DNA from: Iodobacter fluviatilis | GTDB taxonomy: Bacteria > Pseudomonadota > Gammaproteobacteria > Burkholderiales > Chitinibacteraceae | Reading direction: 5' to 3' | Assembly: GCF_900451195.1 (NCBI RefSeq) | Contig: NZ_UGHR01000001.1 | Coordinates: 1,922,001 to 1,986,000, forward strand | DNA length: 64,000 nt | Shown here: in pieces, positions 28,387 through 37,479 of the stretch | How positions within the stretch are numbered: the first letter of the stretch is position 1 | Layout of the letters: each line of letters starts with the position of its first letter | Position numbers and translations under genes: made by a program | Notes under the pieces: generated by a model | The model's database searches: none | The model's input: only the letters and a program-made list of their open reading frames with translations | Told to the model about the DNA's origin: nothing

Positions 28387-28923
28387 ATGTCAGAAGAAAA
28401 AAAAGATCCTTGGCTTAATTACTTAGCGCTAAGTACCGTTATTTTGGCGGTATGTGCAACCTTATCTACATTTAAAGGCGGTGGTTTTTCTACCCGCAGC
28501 ATTATTAGCCAGACTCAGGCATCTGATCAATGGGCATTTTTTCAGGCTAAAAGCGTGAAGGCTAATTTATATCAGCTGCAAAAAGAAAAGCTGGTGCTGG
28601 ATTTACTGGCTCTGCCTGAGCAGGCTGCGCCAGAAGTAAGGCAGCGCTATGAGGATGTGCTGGCTGATTACACCGAAAAAGTAAGGAAGTACGAACAAGA
28701 AAAGGCGCAAATTCAGCAAAAAGCCAAGGCCTTAGAAGAAGAGCGCAATCAGGCGCAGCGCCATTCCAAGCCATTTGGTCTGGCCGTGATTTTTTTGCAA
28801 ATTGCCATTTTATTAAGCTCGGTTGCAGGCCTATTTAAGCGTAAGGCAATTTGGTATACGGCCTGGCCAATGGGCCTGATGGGGATGTTTTATTTTGCGG
28901 ATGGGTTTTTTCTGTTTATGTAA
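28387..28923 (+). CDS. DUF4337-type membrane protein
   Basis: 178 residues. An N-terminal membrane segment (YLALSTVILAVCATLSTF) is followed by SDQWAFFQAKSVKANLYQLQKEKL, characteristic of the DUF4337 family, then a charged coiled coil (KYEQEKAQIQQKAKALEEERNQAQ) and two C-terminal membrane segments (LAVIFLQIAILLSSVAGLF, AWPMGLMGMFYFADGFFLFM). Family function unknown. It is monocistronic. Confidence 0.85.
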   Translation: MSEEKKDPWLNYLALSTVILAVCATLSTFKGGGFSTRSIISQTQASDQWAFFQAKSVKANLYQLQKEKLVLDLLALPEQAAPEVRQRYEDVLADYTEKVRKYEQEKAQIQQKAKALEEERNQAQRHSKPFGLAVIFLQIAILLSSVAGLFKRKAIWYTAWPMGLMGMFYFADGFFLFM

Positions 28924-29140
28924 GAAGCAGTGCAAAGCTCAGTGTCTGAGATTAAGCGCTTGATATCTGCAGCTTAATCAGCGGGGCAGTCGATGTTTAT
29001 TCATGCAAATTGCTTTCGTATGATTCGCTTATTGCTTACATATATTTAATGCAGTTCGTCGAAAATATTTCTTTTGTTGACAGGTATGGCAGATGGATCC
29101 GCTATAAAGATCAGACCACCTGTTAACCGAGGATTGCAGA

Positions 29141-30775
29141 ATGAATGCCTTTAGCATGGTTCAAAAGCTTTACATTGGCTTTGGTTTGATTGTGGGGGTG
29201 ATGCTGATTTTAACGCTGATGACCGCATTTAATTTGAATCAGCTCAATGAATCCAGCGAGGCGCGCCTGAAGAGCCAACGGCTGATTGCCGAAAGTAATA
29301 ATGTCTATGGTGATGTGGCCCGCGCTGCCGGAGCAGTGCGTCAGTATGGCTACACCGGCGAGGCCAAAGTCCTGAGCACCTATCGCGCTTCAATAAAAAG
29401 CCTGTATGAAAAATCGTTGCCCAGAATCCGGAAGGAAGCAGAAGGGGAAGCTGCGCAACTGGCCCGCCTCGATAAAGTGCAATTGATGATCAATGCGTGG
29501 TTACAGGATTATGCAGACCCCTTTATTAAAAAGCGTACTGAAATTAATGATAAAAAAGCGACCATGGATGATTTGGCGGCGCTTGCAATAACCTTGGGTA
29601 ATAAAGCGAAAATTGCTCCTTTTGCCGATTTGCTCGATGAAATCACCAAAGATGCGACGGTAGCCAATGATGCCAATCAGTTGGCAAATGAATCGATCCG
29701 TAAAAATACAATTTTGTCTTTATGGCTGGGCACGCTGATTGCAGTGGTGATTTCGGTGATTTCATCCGTGGCGATTGGGCGTGGCATTGTTAATCGTCTG
29801 CATCATGCGGTAAGCAGCGCAAATGCGGTGGCTGGTGGTGATTTACATCAAAAAATAGAAACTTCAGGAAGCGATGAAATCAGCGCACTGATGCGTGCTT
29901 TGGCGGGTATGCAGGCCAAATTGGTTGAAATCATCCGCTGTATTCAGGATAACTCGCAGGATGTGGCGGCCTCTGCAGAGCAGATTGCGGCCAGCTCGGG
30001 CCAGCTGGCCCATGCTTCCAGCGAGCAAAGTCATGCTGCAACGTCTATGGCGGCTATTATTGAAGAGCTGACGGTCAGCATTAATCATGTTTCAGATCAT
30101 GCCAGAGATGCCCAGGTGCTTACGCGTGAATCGGGTTCTTTATCTGATCATGGCAGTGATGTTATTCGCAGCACGGTGGCCGATATTATTGGTATTGCCG
30201 AAACAGTTCGTCTTGCTGCAGCACGGATGAACGAGCTGGGTGGACATGCAGATAAAATTTCATCCATTGTGAATGTAATTAAAGAGATTGCCGATCAGAC
30301 TAATTTACTGGCGCTGAATGCCGCCATTGAAGCGGCCCGCGCAGGGGAGCAGGGCCGTGGTTTTGCGGTGGTAGCGGATGAAGTCCGTAAATTGGCTGAG
30401 CGCACCAGCCAGTCGACAAGAGAAATTTCTGAAATGATCAGTCATATTCAGATTGGCAGTCAGGAGACATTGGGCACGATGCAGCAAAGTGTGGATAAGG
30501 TTGAAAATGGCGTAAATACGGCTAATCAGGCAGGTGAGGCGATTGTGCAAATTCGTAATTCATCTGTGCGGGTGGTGGATATGGTGAGCGATATTTCGTC
30601 CTCTTTGCTGGAACAATCTGTTGCCAGCAATAATGTGGCAGGAAATGTAGAAAAAATAGCGCTGATGTCAGAAGAAAATAACCGCGCTATTGCGGAAACC
30701 TCCAGAGCGGCTCAGCAGCTTAAGGGGCTGGCCGAATCGCTGCAAAGATCGGTGGCTTTTTTTAAATTTGCCTGA
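29141..30775 (+). CDS. methyl-accepting chemotaxis protein (four-helix-bundle type)
   Basis: 544 residues. First membrane segment ([21 protein letters not shown]), then a periplasmic helical domain of about 150 residues ([20 protein letters not shown]), second membrane segment ([24 protein letters not shown]), HAMP, and the methylation/signalling helices with the conserved tip [48 protein letters not shown]. No terminal pentapeptide (ends VAFFKFA). A ribosome binding site GAGGA precedes the ATG. Ligand unknown. It is the second chemoreceptor in 8 kb. Confidence 0.93.
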   Translation: MNAFSMVQKLYIGFGLIVGVMLILTLMTAFNLNQLNESSEARLKSQRLIAESNNVYGDVARAAGAVRQYGYTGEAKVLSTYRASIKSLYEKSLPRIRKEAEGEAAQLARLDKVQLMINAWLQDYADPFIKKRTEINDKKATMDDLAALAITLGNKAKIAPFADLLDEITKDATVANDANQLANESIRKNTILSLWLGTLIAVVISVISSVAIGRGIVNRLHHAVSSANAVAGGDLHQKIETSGSDEISALMRALAGMQAKLVEIIRCIQDNSQDVAASAEQIAASSGQLAHASSEQSHAATSMAAIIEELTVSINHVSDHARDAQVLTRESGSLSDHGSDVIRSTVADIIGIAETVRLAAARMNELGGHADKISSIVNVIKEIADQTNLLALNAAIEAARAGEQGRGFAVVADEVRKLAERTSQSTREISEMISHIQIGSQETLGTMQQSVDKVENGVNTANQAGEAIVQIRNSSVRVVDMVSDISSSLLEQSVASNNVAGNVEKIALMSEENNRAIAETSRAAQQLKGLAESLQRSVAFFKFA

Positions 30776-31081
30776 AATGCATCAGCAGAGTGATTAGAGT
30801 TCCGGGCCGGCTTAAACACCGCCGGTCTTAAAAGGGTAATTTATGGGCGGCTGCATACGCTGAGTACTTTGACTTGCTCATATCGTTCTTTTGAGATTGC
30901 CAATTATTGTATGGTGGGTGGTCACCAATCTTGGTCACGTAAGCTAAATGGCGATGTTTTTTGTAGTAGCGGCTTTAGCAATGCGTGTATATAAAACATT
31001 CGCTGCTAAAGCCGCACCTACGGTACAAATTTTTAAACTGACAGGATTGATGTTTTATCACCCTATAAATTCAATAGCCGC
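30776..31081. other. intergenic stretch with a REP-like hairpin
   Basis: About 300 bases between the chemoreceptor and the LprI-like gene, with one strong palindrome (30969-31015) and no gene. Confidence 0.55.
30969..31015. repeat. REP-like 12-bp palindrome
   Basis: GCGGCTTTAGCA (30969-30980) and TGCTAAAGCCGC (31004-31015) are exact inverted arms with a 23-base loop, flanked by GTAGTA and ACCTAC, which extend the symmetry. Similar GTAGC-GGCTTTAGC units are scattered palindromes in other proteobacteria. No T run, so not a terminator. Confidence 0.65.
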
Positions 31082-31453
31082 TTACAGTTTGCTATTTTGA
31101 CAGCCAGAACTAGCGCATTCGCGGATTCGGTCTTGCAGGAATTGTGAGCGTTGGATGGTGGTGCTGGCGGCGCAATCCAGATTAACGTAAAAACCGCTAC
31201 TGTCTTTTCTGGAGCAATTGTTATTGCGCTCCTTCATCCAGTTTAATTGGCCTTGTTTTAATGTGCTTTTGCCATTGTTATCGAGTTTTGCTTTTAATTT
31301 ATTAAAGTTCTCATTCAGTTCTTTATCTGCTTCTTGATAAACCTTATTCAGGCAATACAGCCCGTCAAAATCATTTTTGGGCATATCGCAAGCAGAGTTT
31401 GCAAAGCTTAGGCCTGAAGTGCAGAGCATGAGAGAGATAAGTAATTTTTTCAT
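31082..31453 (-). CDS. LprI-type (DUF1311) secreted protein
   Basis: About 123 residues from the second in-frame ATG at 31453 (MKKLLISLMLCTSGLSFA); an ATG at 31462 adds three residues. Neither has a strong ribosome binding site. The signal peptide is followed by the lysozyme-inhibitor LprI-like pattern: FDGLYCLNKVYQEADKELNENFNKLKAKL then LKQGQLNWMKERNNNC, with paired Cys at the ends (DCAAS, RECASSGC). Family members are periplasmic; one mycobacterial relative inhibits host lysozyme, but most have no known role. Confidence 0.85.
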   Translation of the reverse strand: MKKLLISLMLCTSGLSFANSACDMPKNDFDGLYCLNKVYQEADKELNENFNKLKAKLDNNGKSTLKQGQLNWMKERNNNCSRKDSSGFYVNLDCAASTTIQRSQFLQDRIRECASSGCQNSKL

Positions 31454-31633
31454 AAGGAGCATCCATGTATTTAAGGGGTAATGAAGTAAGTTGCAGCTAG
31501 GCGTTGATTATTTTTTATAGCATAGCCTAGACGTAGACTTATTATATTACCTTTGGATGCTTTCATTATTGGACAGAAATGTAGCTCCCCTAGGTTGGGC
31601 TAAGAATGCAATCTGATGTGAAGAGGGGAAACC

Positions 31634-31668
31634 AAAAAAAACCACGATCAAAATCGTGGTTTTTTTTT
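31634..31668. terminator. bidirectional rho-independent terminator
   Basis: ACCACGAT (31641-31648) and ATCGTGGT (31653-31660) are flanked by a run of seven A on one side and nine T on the other. It ends the leftward repeat-protein gene. Confidence 0.88.
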
Positions 31669-31684
31669 GGTTTAAGCAAGGCGC

Positions 31685-32182
31685 TTAAGAGACTTTAATG
31701 CTGGCCGTAGCCGATGCATCGCTGGCATCAGCAACAAGAGCCGCCGGAGCAGATGCATCTGTTGCATCGGCACGCAGGCTGGCTGGTGTGGATGCATCGG
31801 AGGCTTCAGCAACAACACTTGTAGGTACTGAAGCATCATTGGCATCTGCACGCAGGCTTGCTGGTGTGGATGCATCAGAGGTTTCAGCAACAACACTTGT
31901 AGGTACTGAGGCATCATTTGCATCTGCACGTAAGCTTGCTGGTGTGGATGCATCGGAGGCTTCAGCAACAACACTTGCTGGAACTGAAGCATCATTTGCA
32001 TCTGCACGCAGGCTAGCTGGTGTGGATGCATCGGAGGCTTCAGCAACAACACTTGCTGGAACTGAAGCATCATTCGCATCTGCACGCAGGCCAGCAGGAG
32101 CTGAAGCATCTGTAGAGCTTGCCCAAACGGCAGTAGCGGCGCAAGTAGCAAATAGGGCGGCGATGAGTAAATTCTTTTTCAT
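31685..32182 (-). CDS. exported 13-residue-repeat protein
   Basis: 165 residues from the ATG at 32182, chosen because AAGGA lies eight bases before it and a signal peptide follows (MKKNLLIAALFATCAATAVWAS); an upstream in-frame ATG at 32248 lies inside the promoter. The mature part is almost wholly eleven tandem units of 13 residues, alternating two forms: DASTPASLRADAN and DASVPASVVAEAS. Each unit starts D-A-S-x-P. It is acidic, Ala/Ser-rich, Cys-free after the signal. Upstream lie a near-consensus sigma-54 promoter and a TGTC-N10-GACA site, and the GlrKR system is encoded next door, so it is probably a GlrR target. Function unknown; a periplasmic or surface buffer-like polymer is a guess. 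Confidence 0.82.
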   Translation of the reverse strand: MKKNLLIAALFATCAATAVWASSTDASAPAGLRADANDASVPASVVAEASDASTPASLRADANDASVPASVVAEASDASTPASLRADANDASVPTSVVAETSDASTPASLRADANDASVPTSVVAEASDASTPASLRADATDASAPAALVADASDASATASIKVS

Positions 32183-32240
32183 GGTGTATTTCCTTGTGTG
32201 GGTGTGGATAAACGATTTCTCGTTCGATGTACTACCCATA

Positions 32241-32255
32241 GCAAACACCGTGCCA
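32241..32255 (-). promoter_or_regulatory. sigma-54 promoter of the repeat-protein gene
   Basis: On the minus strand the sequence CTGGCACGGTGTTTGCT matches the sigma-54 consensus (TGGCACG-N4-TTGCW) at every conserved position, with correct GG-N10-GC spacing. The expected start of transcription near 32229 leaves a 46-base leader before the ATG at 32182. Confidence 0.9.
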
Positions 32256-32319
32256 GTTTTAAAATCCTTTTATATTCAATGGGTTATTGTTTTATGGCTC
32301 AGGCGGAGCTATTTGTATC

Positions 32320-32337
32320 TGTCGCCAAAGCACGACA
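32320..32337. promoter_or_regulatory. GlrR-type upstream activator site
   Basis: TGTC-GTGCTTTGGC-GACA on the minus strand matches the TGTC-N10-GACA sites bound by GlrR at enterobacterial glmY. Its centre lies about 85 bases upstream of the sigma-54 -12 element, in the normal enhancer range. The GlrR homolog gene starts 1.5 kb away. Confidence 0.78.
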
Positions 32338-32507
32338 CAATAAAGTTGTTTTTTGTAAGTGTATGATTTTTAAAGGTAAATGATGTTGCTAAAACACGAC
32401 GGCGAAGATGTGGTGGTATTGGATGGGTGACTGCAAGTCTGGCATGGGGGTGGTGCCCGCCGATGACCATATGTGGCATATGGCGGGTTTGAGCTACCTG
32501 AAAAATT

Positions 32508-33875
32508 TCAGGCCTTATCGTCATAAGTACTGAGGTCGGTTTTAAAAGCAGCAGGGGCTAGCTCGTGTTTTTGCAGCAGTCGGTAGAATTCGGTGCGGTT
32601 GCGATCGGCCAGGCGAGCGGCGTCGCTGACATTGCCGCCGGTGAGACGCAGCAGGCGCTCAAGGTAATCGCGCTCGAACAGCCGTTTGGCTTCAGCCAGT
32701 GGCAAAATGGCGGCAGATTCGCTGGCCATGGCTTTTTGTACCTGAGCCAGCGTGATGATGGGGCCGGTGGCCAGTACGCAGCATTGCTCAACAAGGTTAG
32801 AAAGCTGGCGAATATTCCCCGGCCAGCTGGCCGTGCTTAAAAAGCTGAGCGCGTCGGCGGCAAAGTGGCAGTCGGTCTTGGCATAGCGCACCACCACTTG
32901 TTCTAGAAAATGCCTTGCCAGTAGGGGGATATCTTCCCGTCGCCCGTTCAGCGATGGCAGTGCCAAAGACACCACATTCAGGCGGTAAAACAGATCTTCT
33001 CTGAACGAGCCGTCCTGTAGCAAGGATTGCAAATCGCGGTGCGTGGCCGACAACACACGCACATTCACTGGCACCGCACGGCCCGCGCCAACCGGGCGTA
33101 CTTCTCGCTCTTGCAGTACACGCAGTAATTTTACTTGCAGCGGCAGCGGCATATCGCCAATTTCATCCAGAAAAATCGTTCCGCCATCGGCTTCTAAAAA
33201 CAGGCCGTTTTGCTTTTGGCTTGCACCAGTAAAAGCACCTTTCTCATGGCCAAAAAGCTCGCTTTCCAGCAGGTTTTCCGGGATTGCACCGCAATTCACG
33301 GCAATAAAGGGCCGTTTGGCACGTTGGCTGGCGCGGTGGATGGCCTGGGCCAGCACTTCTTTACCTGTGCCACTTTCGCCGCGAATCAGCACGCTGGCAT
33401 CGGTCACCGCGACCAGCCGTGCTTCGGCCAGCAGCTCGTCCATCACCGGGCTGCAGCTGATAAAACCAGCTCGCCATGCGTCGGCCTCGGCATGATCTTG
33501 GCTGGGCGGGCTGGCCAAAACTAGGGCTTGGCTGACTTTATCCAGTAGTGCTTTACCATCAAAGGGCTTAATTAAATAGGCAAACATGCCGTGGCTGATC
33601 GCCTCGATGGCATCGGGTACGGTGCCGTGGGCGGTCAGCATAATCACCGGCAGGGCGGGGTAACGGCGGCGCACTTCTTCAAACAAGGCCATGCCATCCA
33701 TGCCGGGCAGCTTCCAGTCGCAGAGCAGCAAATCTGCCCGCTGCACGGCAAGTGCATTCAGCGCCGCTTCGGCGCTGGCGGCGGCTTCTACTTCATAACC
33801 TGCGGCAATCAGGCGTATGGAAACCAGACGTAAGAGATCGGGATCATCATCAACCAGCAAGATTTTATTGCTCAT
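32508..33875 (-). CDS. glrR: sigma-54-dependent response regulator, GlrR-like
   Basis: 455 residues. Receiver domain (1-120) with acidic pocket LLVDDDPDLL, phosphoacceptor Asp in LLLCDWKLPGMDG and late IKPFDG lysine. AAA+ domain (about 140-375) with Walker A IRGESGTGKEV, GAFTGA loop (FGHEKGAFTGAS) that contacts sigma-54, and Walker B GGTIFLDEIGD. C-terminal Fis-type helix-turn-helix (GNVSDAARLADRNRTEFYRLL). Its ATG overlaps the qseG-like stop by four bases (ATGA), giving an operon glrK-qseG-glrR as in enterobacteria. It should activate sigma-54 promoters; the site at 32320 is the best candidate. Confidence 0.92.
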   Translation of the reverse strand: MSNKILLVDDDPDLLRLVSIRLIAAGYEVEAAASAEAALNALAVQRADLLLCDWKLPGMDGMALFEEVRRRYPALPVIMLTAHGTVPDAIEAISHGMFAYLIKPFDGKALLDKVSQALVLASPPSQDHAEADAWRAGFISCSPVMDELLAEARLVAVTDASVLIRGESGTGKEVLAQAIHRASQRAKRPFIAVNCGAIPENLLESELFGHEKGAFTGASQKQNGLFLEADGGTIFLDEIGDMPLPLQVKLLRVLQEREVRPVGAGRAVPVNVRVLSATHRDLQSLLQDGSFREDLFYRLNVVSLALPSLNGRREDIPLLARHFLEQVVVRYAKTDCHFAADALSFLSTASWPGNIRQLSNLVEQCCVLATGPIITLAQVQKAMASESAAILPLAEAKRLFERDYLERLLRLTGGNVSDAARLADRNRTEFYRLLQKHELAPAAFKTDLSTYDDKA

Positions 33876-34315
33876 GGTTTTTTATTCCTTTCCAGCATGT
33901 CTTTTTCCATTTCTTTTAAGGCGTCCAGCTTGGCTGCCAGATCATTCGCACGCTTTTGCTGCTCTTTGGTGGCGGCTGTTTGCTTATCAAGCAGGCTGCT
34001 CAGCCTTTTGCGTTCGGCAAGCTGGCTGGCCATCAGCTGGGCAAAGCTCTGGCTTACTGGGTCTGTGATCTGGATGGCATCTAGCTGAGTTTGAATGCGG
34101 TTCAGATCGGCATGATTACTCATAAGCTGCTGAGCCAGTGCCTGTAGTTTGTCGGCGGGCATTGCGCTGGCCGGTGCGGATGCAATTTCAGGCTTGCACG
34201 CAACAGCGGATGCGGCCACAGGCGGCACGATTGGGCCGGTGGTGGTGCAAGCGCTAAGCGCCATGCAGCCCAGAAAAATGCTGATGGGAATACATAAAGG
34301 AATGGCGTCTTTCAT
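33872..34315 (-). CDS. qseG: QseG-like lipoprotein
   Basis: About 147 residues from the ATG at 34315, which overlaps the glrK stop (ATGA). The signal peptide IPLCIPISIFLGCMALSAC ends in lipobox LSAC. The mature part is helical and coiled-coil rich (QLAERKRLSSLLDKQTAATKEQQKRANDLAAKLDALKEME). In E. coli the outer-membrane lipoprotein QseG binds the GlrK sensor (QseE) and is encoded between glrK and glrR. Sequence similarity is low, as expected; the assignment rests on position, lipobox and coiled coil. Start at 34351 is less likely. Confidence 0.75.
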   Translation of the reverse strand: MKDAIPLCIPISIFLGCMALSACTTTGPIVPPVAASAVACKPEIASAPASAMPADKLQALAQQLMSNHADLNRIQTQLDAIQITDPVSQSFAQLMASQLAERKRLSSLLDKQTAATKEQQKRANDLAAKLDALKEMEKDMLERNKKP

Positions 34316-35709
34316 GGTTGACCTTGTAGCTGCCAGTGCAGGCGAAAACATGCGCCTTGCTGGCTAGGGATGAGTTCTACATCACCGTGCATGAGCTGGG
34401 CAAAACTTCTGGCCATGGTCAGCCCAATGCCGGAGCCCGCAGATTCGCCCTCGGGGGCGGGGCCGCAGTGAAATGGTTCAAAAATGGATTCGGCCTCTTC
34501 GCTAGCAACGCCCGGCCCCTGATCCTGGATTTTTATCCAGCTTTGCTGACCAGTTTGTCCGTAAGAGATGGCAATTTCGCCCTCTGGCGGGCTGAAGCGA
34601 ATGGCGTTAAGCAGTAAATTATCCAAGATAATCCCTAGCTTGGCGTGGTCGGCACTGGTTGTCCGTGCCACGCCGGATTGCCGGATACGCAGGGATTTTT
34701 TAGCCAGTAAAATGCGCCATTGTTGTAGGCGTTGAGCTAAAAATTGCTCAATATCTAGGGGGGATATTTCCAGCCCGGCAGACAGCCAGCGCCCTGCATC
34801 ATGCGCCAAAAGCGCGTCCACACGCTGCCTTAAGGTTTGCACATTGCTTTGCACCATGGCGCTGATTTCTTTTTGCTGCTGGTTTAAATGGCCCAGCACT
34901 TCTTCTTGCAAAAGGGATGATGCCTCGTGAATCACCGCCAGCGGGGTTTTTAGCTCGTGCGAAACATGGCGAAAAAATTGTGCTTTCTGGGCTTCCAGCG
35001 CCACCAGCCGCAAATCAAGCTCAGCCAGCGATTTGGCTAAGCCTTGCAAGTCGGCAGGTCCAGCAAGGTGCCAGCTTTGCCCGCGTTGCCCCTGCGCCAG
35101 CTGGGTAATCTTGCGTTTGAGTTGCCCTATCGGCCAGCTGAACATCACCGCCATTAAAATAGCGAGGCTCAGGGCTGCAACGGGCGACAGGATAGCAAGC
35201 TGATCCACTTGTTTTTGCTTCTGGCCGACTTCTGCAAGCCATTGCTGGCGTTGCTGGGCCAGTTGTTGCTCAATGAGCTGATCCTGATTTTTAAGTTGCT
35301 CATTCAGTAAACCAAATAACACATTCACCTGTGCTTTATTGAGCCGCCGCTTAGGATCTGCCTTCTGCAGTAGTTGTAAAATACGCTGGCTGCTGTGGCG
35401 AAGAAGCGGGTGGGTGCTAAAGGTTTGCTGGGCGGCTTCCAGTCGCTTTTTGGCGCTGTGGGCCGCGTTTAGAAAAGTGGCCTCTGGCAAAATCAATAAT
35501 TGCCTGCTGGCCCGCTCCAGATGCAGCGCTTGTTCCTGAGATTGTTGCGAAGCATTTGACCAGTCACTGGCCAGATCCTGCTGTTGTTGCGCCTTAATGG
35601 TCAGCCCTGCCAAGCCATAGCGAAGTTGCACCAGTGCTGCCGAAGGGGTGAGCGCCACTAAAGCAAAGCCAACAATCAAAAGGGTACGAAAGGAAAAGTA
35701 GCGCAGCAT
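34312..35709 (-). CDS. glrK: sensor histidine kinase, GlrK/QseE-like
   Basis: 465 residues. Two membrane segments (TLLIVGFALVALTPSAALV; VAALSLAILMAVMFSWPIGQL near 165) flank a periplasmic helical domain. HAMP is followed by the H box HVSHELKTPLAVIHEASSLL near residue 255, N box LDNLLLNAIRFS and glycine boxes DQGPGV and GSGIGLTMARS. The first gene of the operon with qseG-like and glrR genes. In enterobacteria this kinase senses envelope stress and phosphorylates GlrR. The trigger here is unknown. Confidence 0.88.
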   Translation of the reverse strand: MLRYFSFRTLLIVGFALVALTPSAALVQLRYGLAGLTIKAQQQQDLASDWSNASQQSQEQALHLERASRQLLILPEATFLNAAHSAKKRLEAAQQTFSTHPLLRHSSQRILQLLQKADPKRRLNKAQVNVLFGLLNEQLKNQDQLIEQQLAQQRQQWLAEVGQKQKQVDQLAILSPVAALSLAILMAVMFSWPIGQLKRKITQLAQGQRGQSWHLAGPADLQGLAKSLAELDLRLVALEAQKAQFFRHVSHELKTPLAVIHEASSLLQEEVLGHLNQQQKEISAMVQSNVQTLRQRVDALLAHDAGRWLSAGLEISPLDIEQFLAQRLQQWRILLAKKSLRIRQSGVARTTSADHAKLGIILDNLLLNAIRFSPPEGEIAISYGQTGQQSWIKIQDQGPGVASEEAESIFEPFHCGPAPEGESAGSGIGLTMARSFAQLMHGDVELIPSQQGACFRLHWQLQGQP

Positions 35710-35875
35710 GGTGGACGGATGTGGGGCGTTTGTTTAAATAAGGGATGAATCCTGCGGGCTAAGCGAGGTTAAATCAAAGTAATAAGTTGGTGAAAAACGA
35801 TTGGGCCCGCTTTAAAGGGGGGCTCTTCAATGTTTTGTTGGTCGCTTTTTGGGGGCTAAGGGGTTTAATTCTGAG

Positions 35876-37060
35876 CTATATGGTGCTTTGCACTGTTTTG
35901 GGCCTCAACAGATTGATTTGTCGTAATCGTTTTTGGGCAGGCATTTCAAAGTATCGAAAACTAACAAAGCTAATCATTATCAGCAGGGCAAAGAATAAAA
36001 GCATCAGCCATGGGGAGTAATAAATGGCCTGATCGAATGAGAGGCGGGCCAGCAGAATTGAAAATAATATTTGTAGCGGAAAATGAAGCAAATAGGATGA
36101 ATACGAAATATCGCCTAAAAAAGCAATGCGTCTGGCGAATGGGCCATGCCGCGTTTCAATCAGCGCCAGCGATAAAATACTGAGCGGAAAAAGCACCACA
36201 ACCGGCCATGACCCGATCAGCTCCAGCATTCTGTGTGTTAAGGGATAATTAAAAATAGTGAGCGAATTAAAATCTGTTTTTTGATGCAGGGCGGCCATGC
36301 AAAGGAGCCATGCACAAAGCGTGATCAACAACACGAATTGCCTCAGTGCTGCAGCGTGTTTTGATTTAAGTACGGCCTGATAAGCAATAAACACAAGTCC
36401 GCCCAAAAAAAATGAGCCTAGTCCCCGGCCTATAGGCAAATAATAGTCTTGGATCAGCTGAAAGCCGCTTATGGATATGGCGGCTAAAAGAACGGCGCGG
36501 ACGGGCAAGAGGCGGCAGCAGCTGAAGAAAATAATATACAAAAGAACTTCTACAGAAACAGACCATATCGGGGCATTAAATGAGTAGCCCTGCTCAAACC
36601 CCCATGAAGAAGTAAATAGCAGATTAAGCAAAAAATGTTTGGCATCATTAAAGGGATAAACAAAGTAATTCCCCCGTGTATGGCTGATCCATAGCTGGCC
36701 AGCCGCCACAATGAATAAGCTAGCCAAATGCAGCGGATAAAGTCTGGAAAATCTCAATAGAGCAAACTGGCCTGATGTAATGTTTCTGCGGGCAATTTTT
36801 TTGGAATACAGCCAGTAAAAAATAAAACCTGAAAGACAAAAAAACAAATCAACGGCCAGCCATCCTTTAGTGTAAAGAATGGATAAGCCATCAAAAAAAG
36901 GCAGCTGTTCAGGATCAAATTGACCGGCTGTGGTGCCTGTGTAAAAAAAATGCTGCCAGTGCCAGAACACCACGCAGAGTGCGGCGATGCCCCTGAGCGC
37001 ATCAAGCGAATAGAATCGTTCTGGCAGGTGGGCTTGTGTCATCGTTTGCGGCCTTCGCAT
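35876..37060 (-). CDS. acyltransferase 3 (OafA/YrhL-type) membrane protein
   Basis: 394 residues with about ten membrane segments. The N-terminal RFYSLDALRGIAALCVVFWHW, with its conserved Arg and the His used in catalysis, and the internal GWLAVDLFFCLSGFIFYWLY are the family signatures. Members transfer acetyl or other acyl groups to exported sugars, O-antigen or peptidoglycan at the inner membrane. No glycan cluster is nearby, so the substrate is unknown. It stands alone. Confidence 0.9.
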   Translation of the reverse strand: MRRPQTMTQAHLPERFYSLDALRGIAALCVVFWHWQHFFYTGTTAGQFDPEQLPFFDGLSILYTKGWLAVDLFFCLSGFIFYWLYSKKIARRNITSGQFALLRFSRLYPLHLASLFIVAAGQLWISHTRGNYFVYPFNDAKHFLLNLLFTSSWGFEQGYSFNAPIWSVSVEVLLYIIFFSCCRLLPVRAVLLAAISISGFQLIQDYYLPIGRGLGSFFLGGLVFIAYQAVLKSKHAAALRQFVLLITLCAWLLCMAALHQKTDFNSLTIFNYPLTHRMLELIGSWPVVVLFPLSILSLALIETRHGPFARRIAFLGDISYSSYLLHFPLQILFSILLARLSFDQAIYYSPWLMLLFFALLIMISFVSFRYFEMPAQKRLRQINLLRPKTVQSTI

Positions 37061-37095
37061 TAGCTTAGTTGCATGGCGATTTACGGTGGGTGTTA

Positions 37096-37479
37096 CTACG
37101 CAGGTACGCTGCCGATAAAATCACGGCAAAGTACTTGTACTGCAGGGGCGAATTGATCCATGTTTTGTAAAGGGAGCCATGCCACTTCGCTGATCTCGCC
37201 CATGGCGCGTGGTTCGCCTTGCCATTTTGCATGGTAACAAATCAGTGCCACATCGCCTGCCTGCCCGTAGGCTGGCGCAATAACGGTATACAGATAGCGG
37301 GCATCCTGAATGGCAATGCCTAATTCCTCTGCTAATTCCCGGCCAAGAGCCTGATCGGGGGATTCTCCCTGCTCGATCTTGCCTCCTGGTAGATACCAGT
37401 GTTGATTCTGGCGAACTTTAACCAGCAGTAGTTTTTGGTCTTGCACGTCAACCAGACATGCACATTGCAGTGGTTTCAT
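37096..37479 (-). CDS. Nudix hydrolase
   Basis: 127 residues. The Nudix box GGKIEQGESPDQALGRELAEELGI near residue 32 fits G-x5-E-x7-REUxEExGU. The MutT-like start (QCACLVDVQDQKLLLVKVRQNQHWYLPGGK) is common to housecleaning enzymes that split oxidised or noncanonical nucleoside diphosphate derivatives. The specific substrate cannot be told. Confidence 0.88.
   Translation of the reverse strand: MKPLQCACLVDVQDQKLLLVKVRQNQHWYLPGGKIEQGESPDQALGRELAEELGIAIQDARYLYTVIAPAYGQAGDVALICYHAKWQGEPRAMGEISEVAWLPLQNMDQFAPAVQVLCRDFIGSVPA

Larger units (their letters stand above)
32183..32507. other. sigma-54 control region between the repeat protein and glrR
   Basis: About 325 bases, AT-rich, no gene. It carries the sigma-54 promoter (32241-32255) and the GlrR-type enhancer site (32320-32337) facing left, and the 3' flank of glrR. 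Confidence 0.75.

Noticed and set aside
29077..29108. TTGACA and TATAAA upstream of the second chemoreceptor
   Set aside because: The spacer is 20 bases, too long for a sigma-70 promoter. No sigma-28 box was found either.
31690..32110. Regular repeats resembling a CRISPR array
   Set aside because: Repeats are contiguous with no unique spacers and encode a periodic protein.
31698..32366. 222-codon open frame on the plus strand over the repeat gene
   Set aside because: It is a mirror of the 39-bp tandem repeats, which leave several frames open. The minus-strand frame has the signal peptide, ribosome site and sigma-54 promoter.
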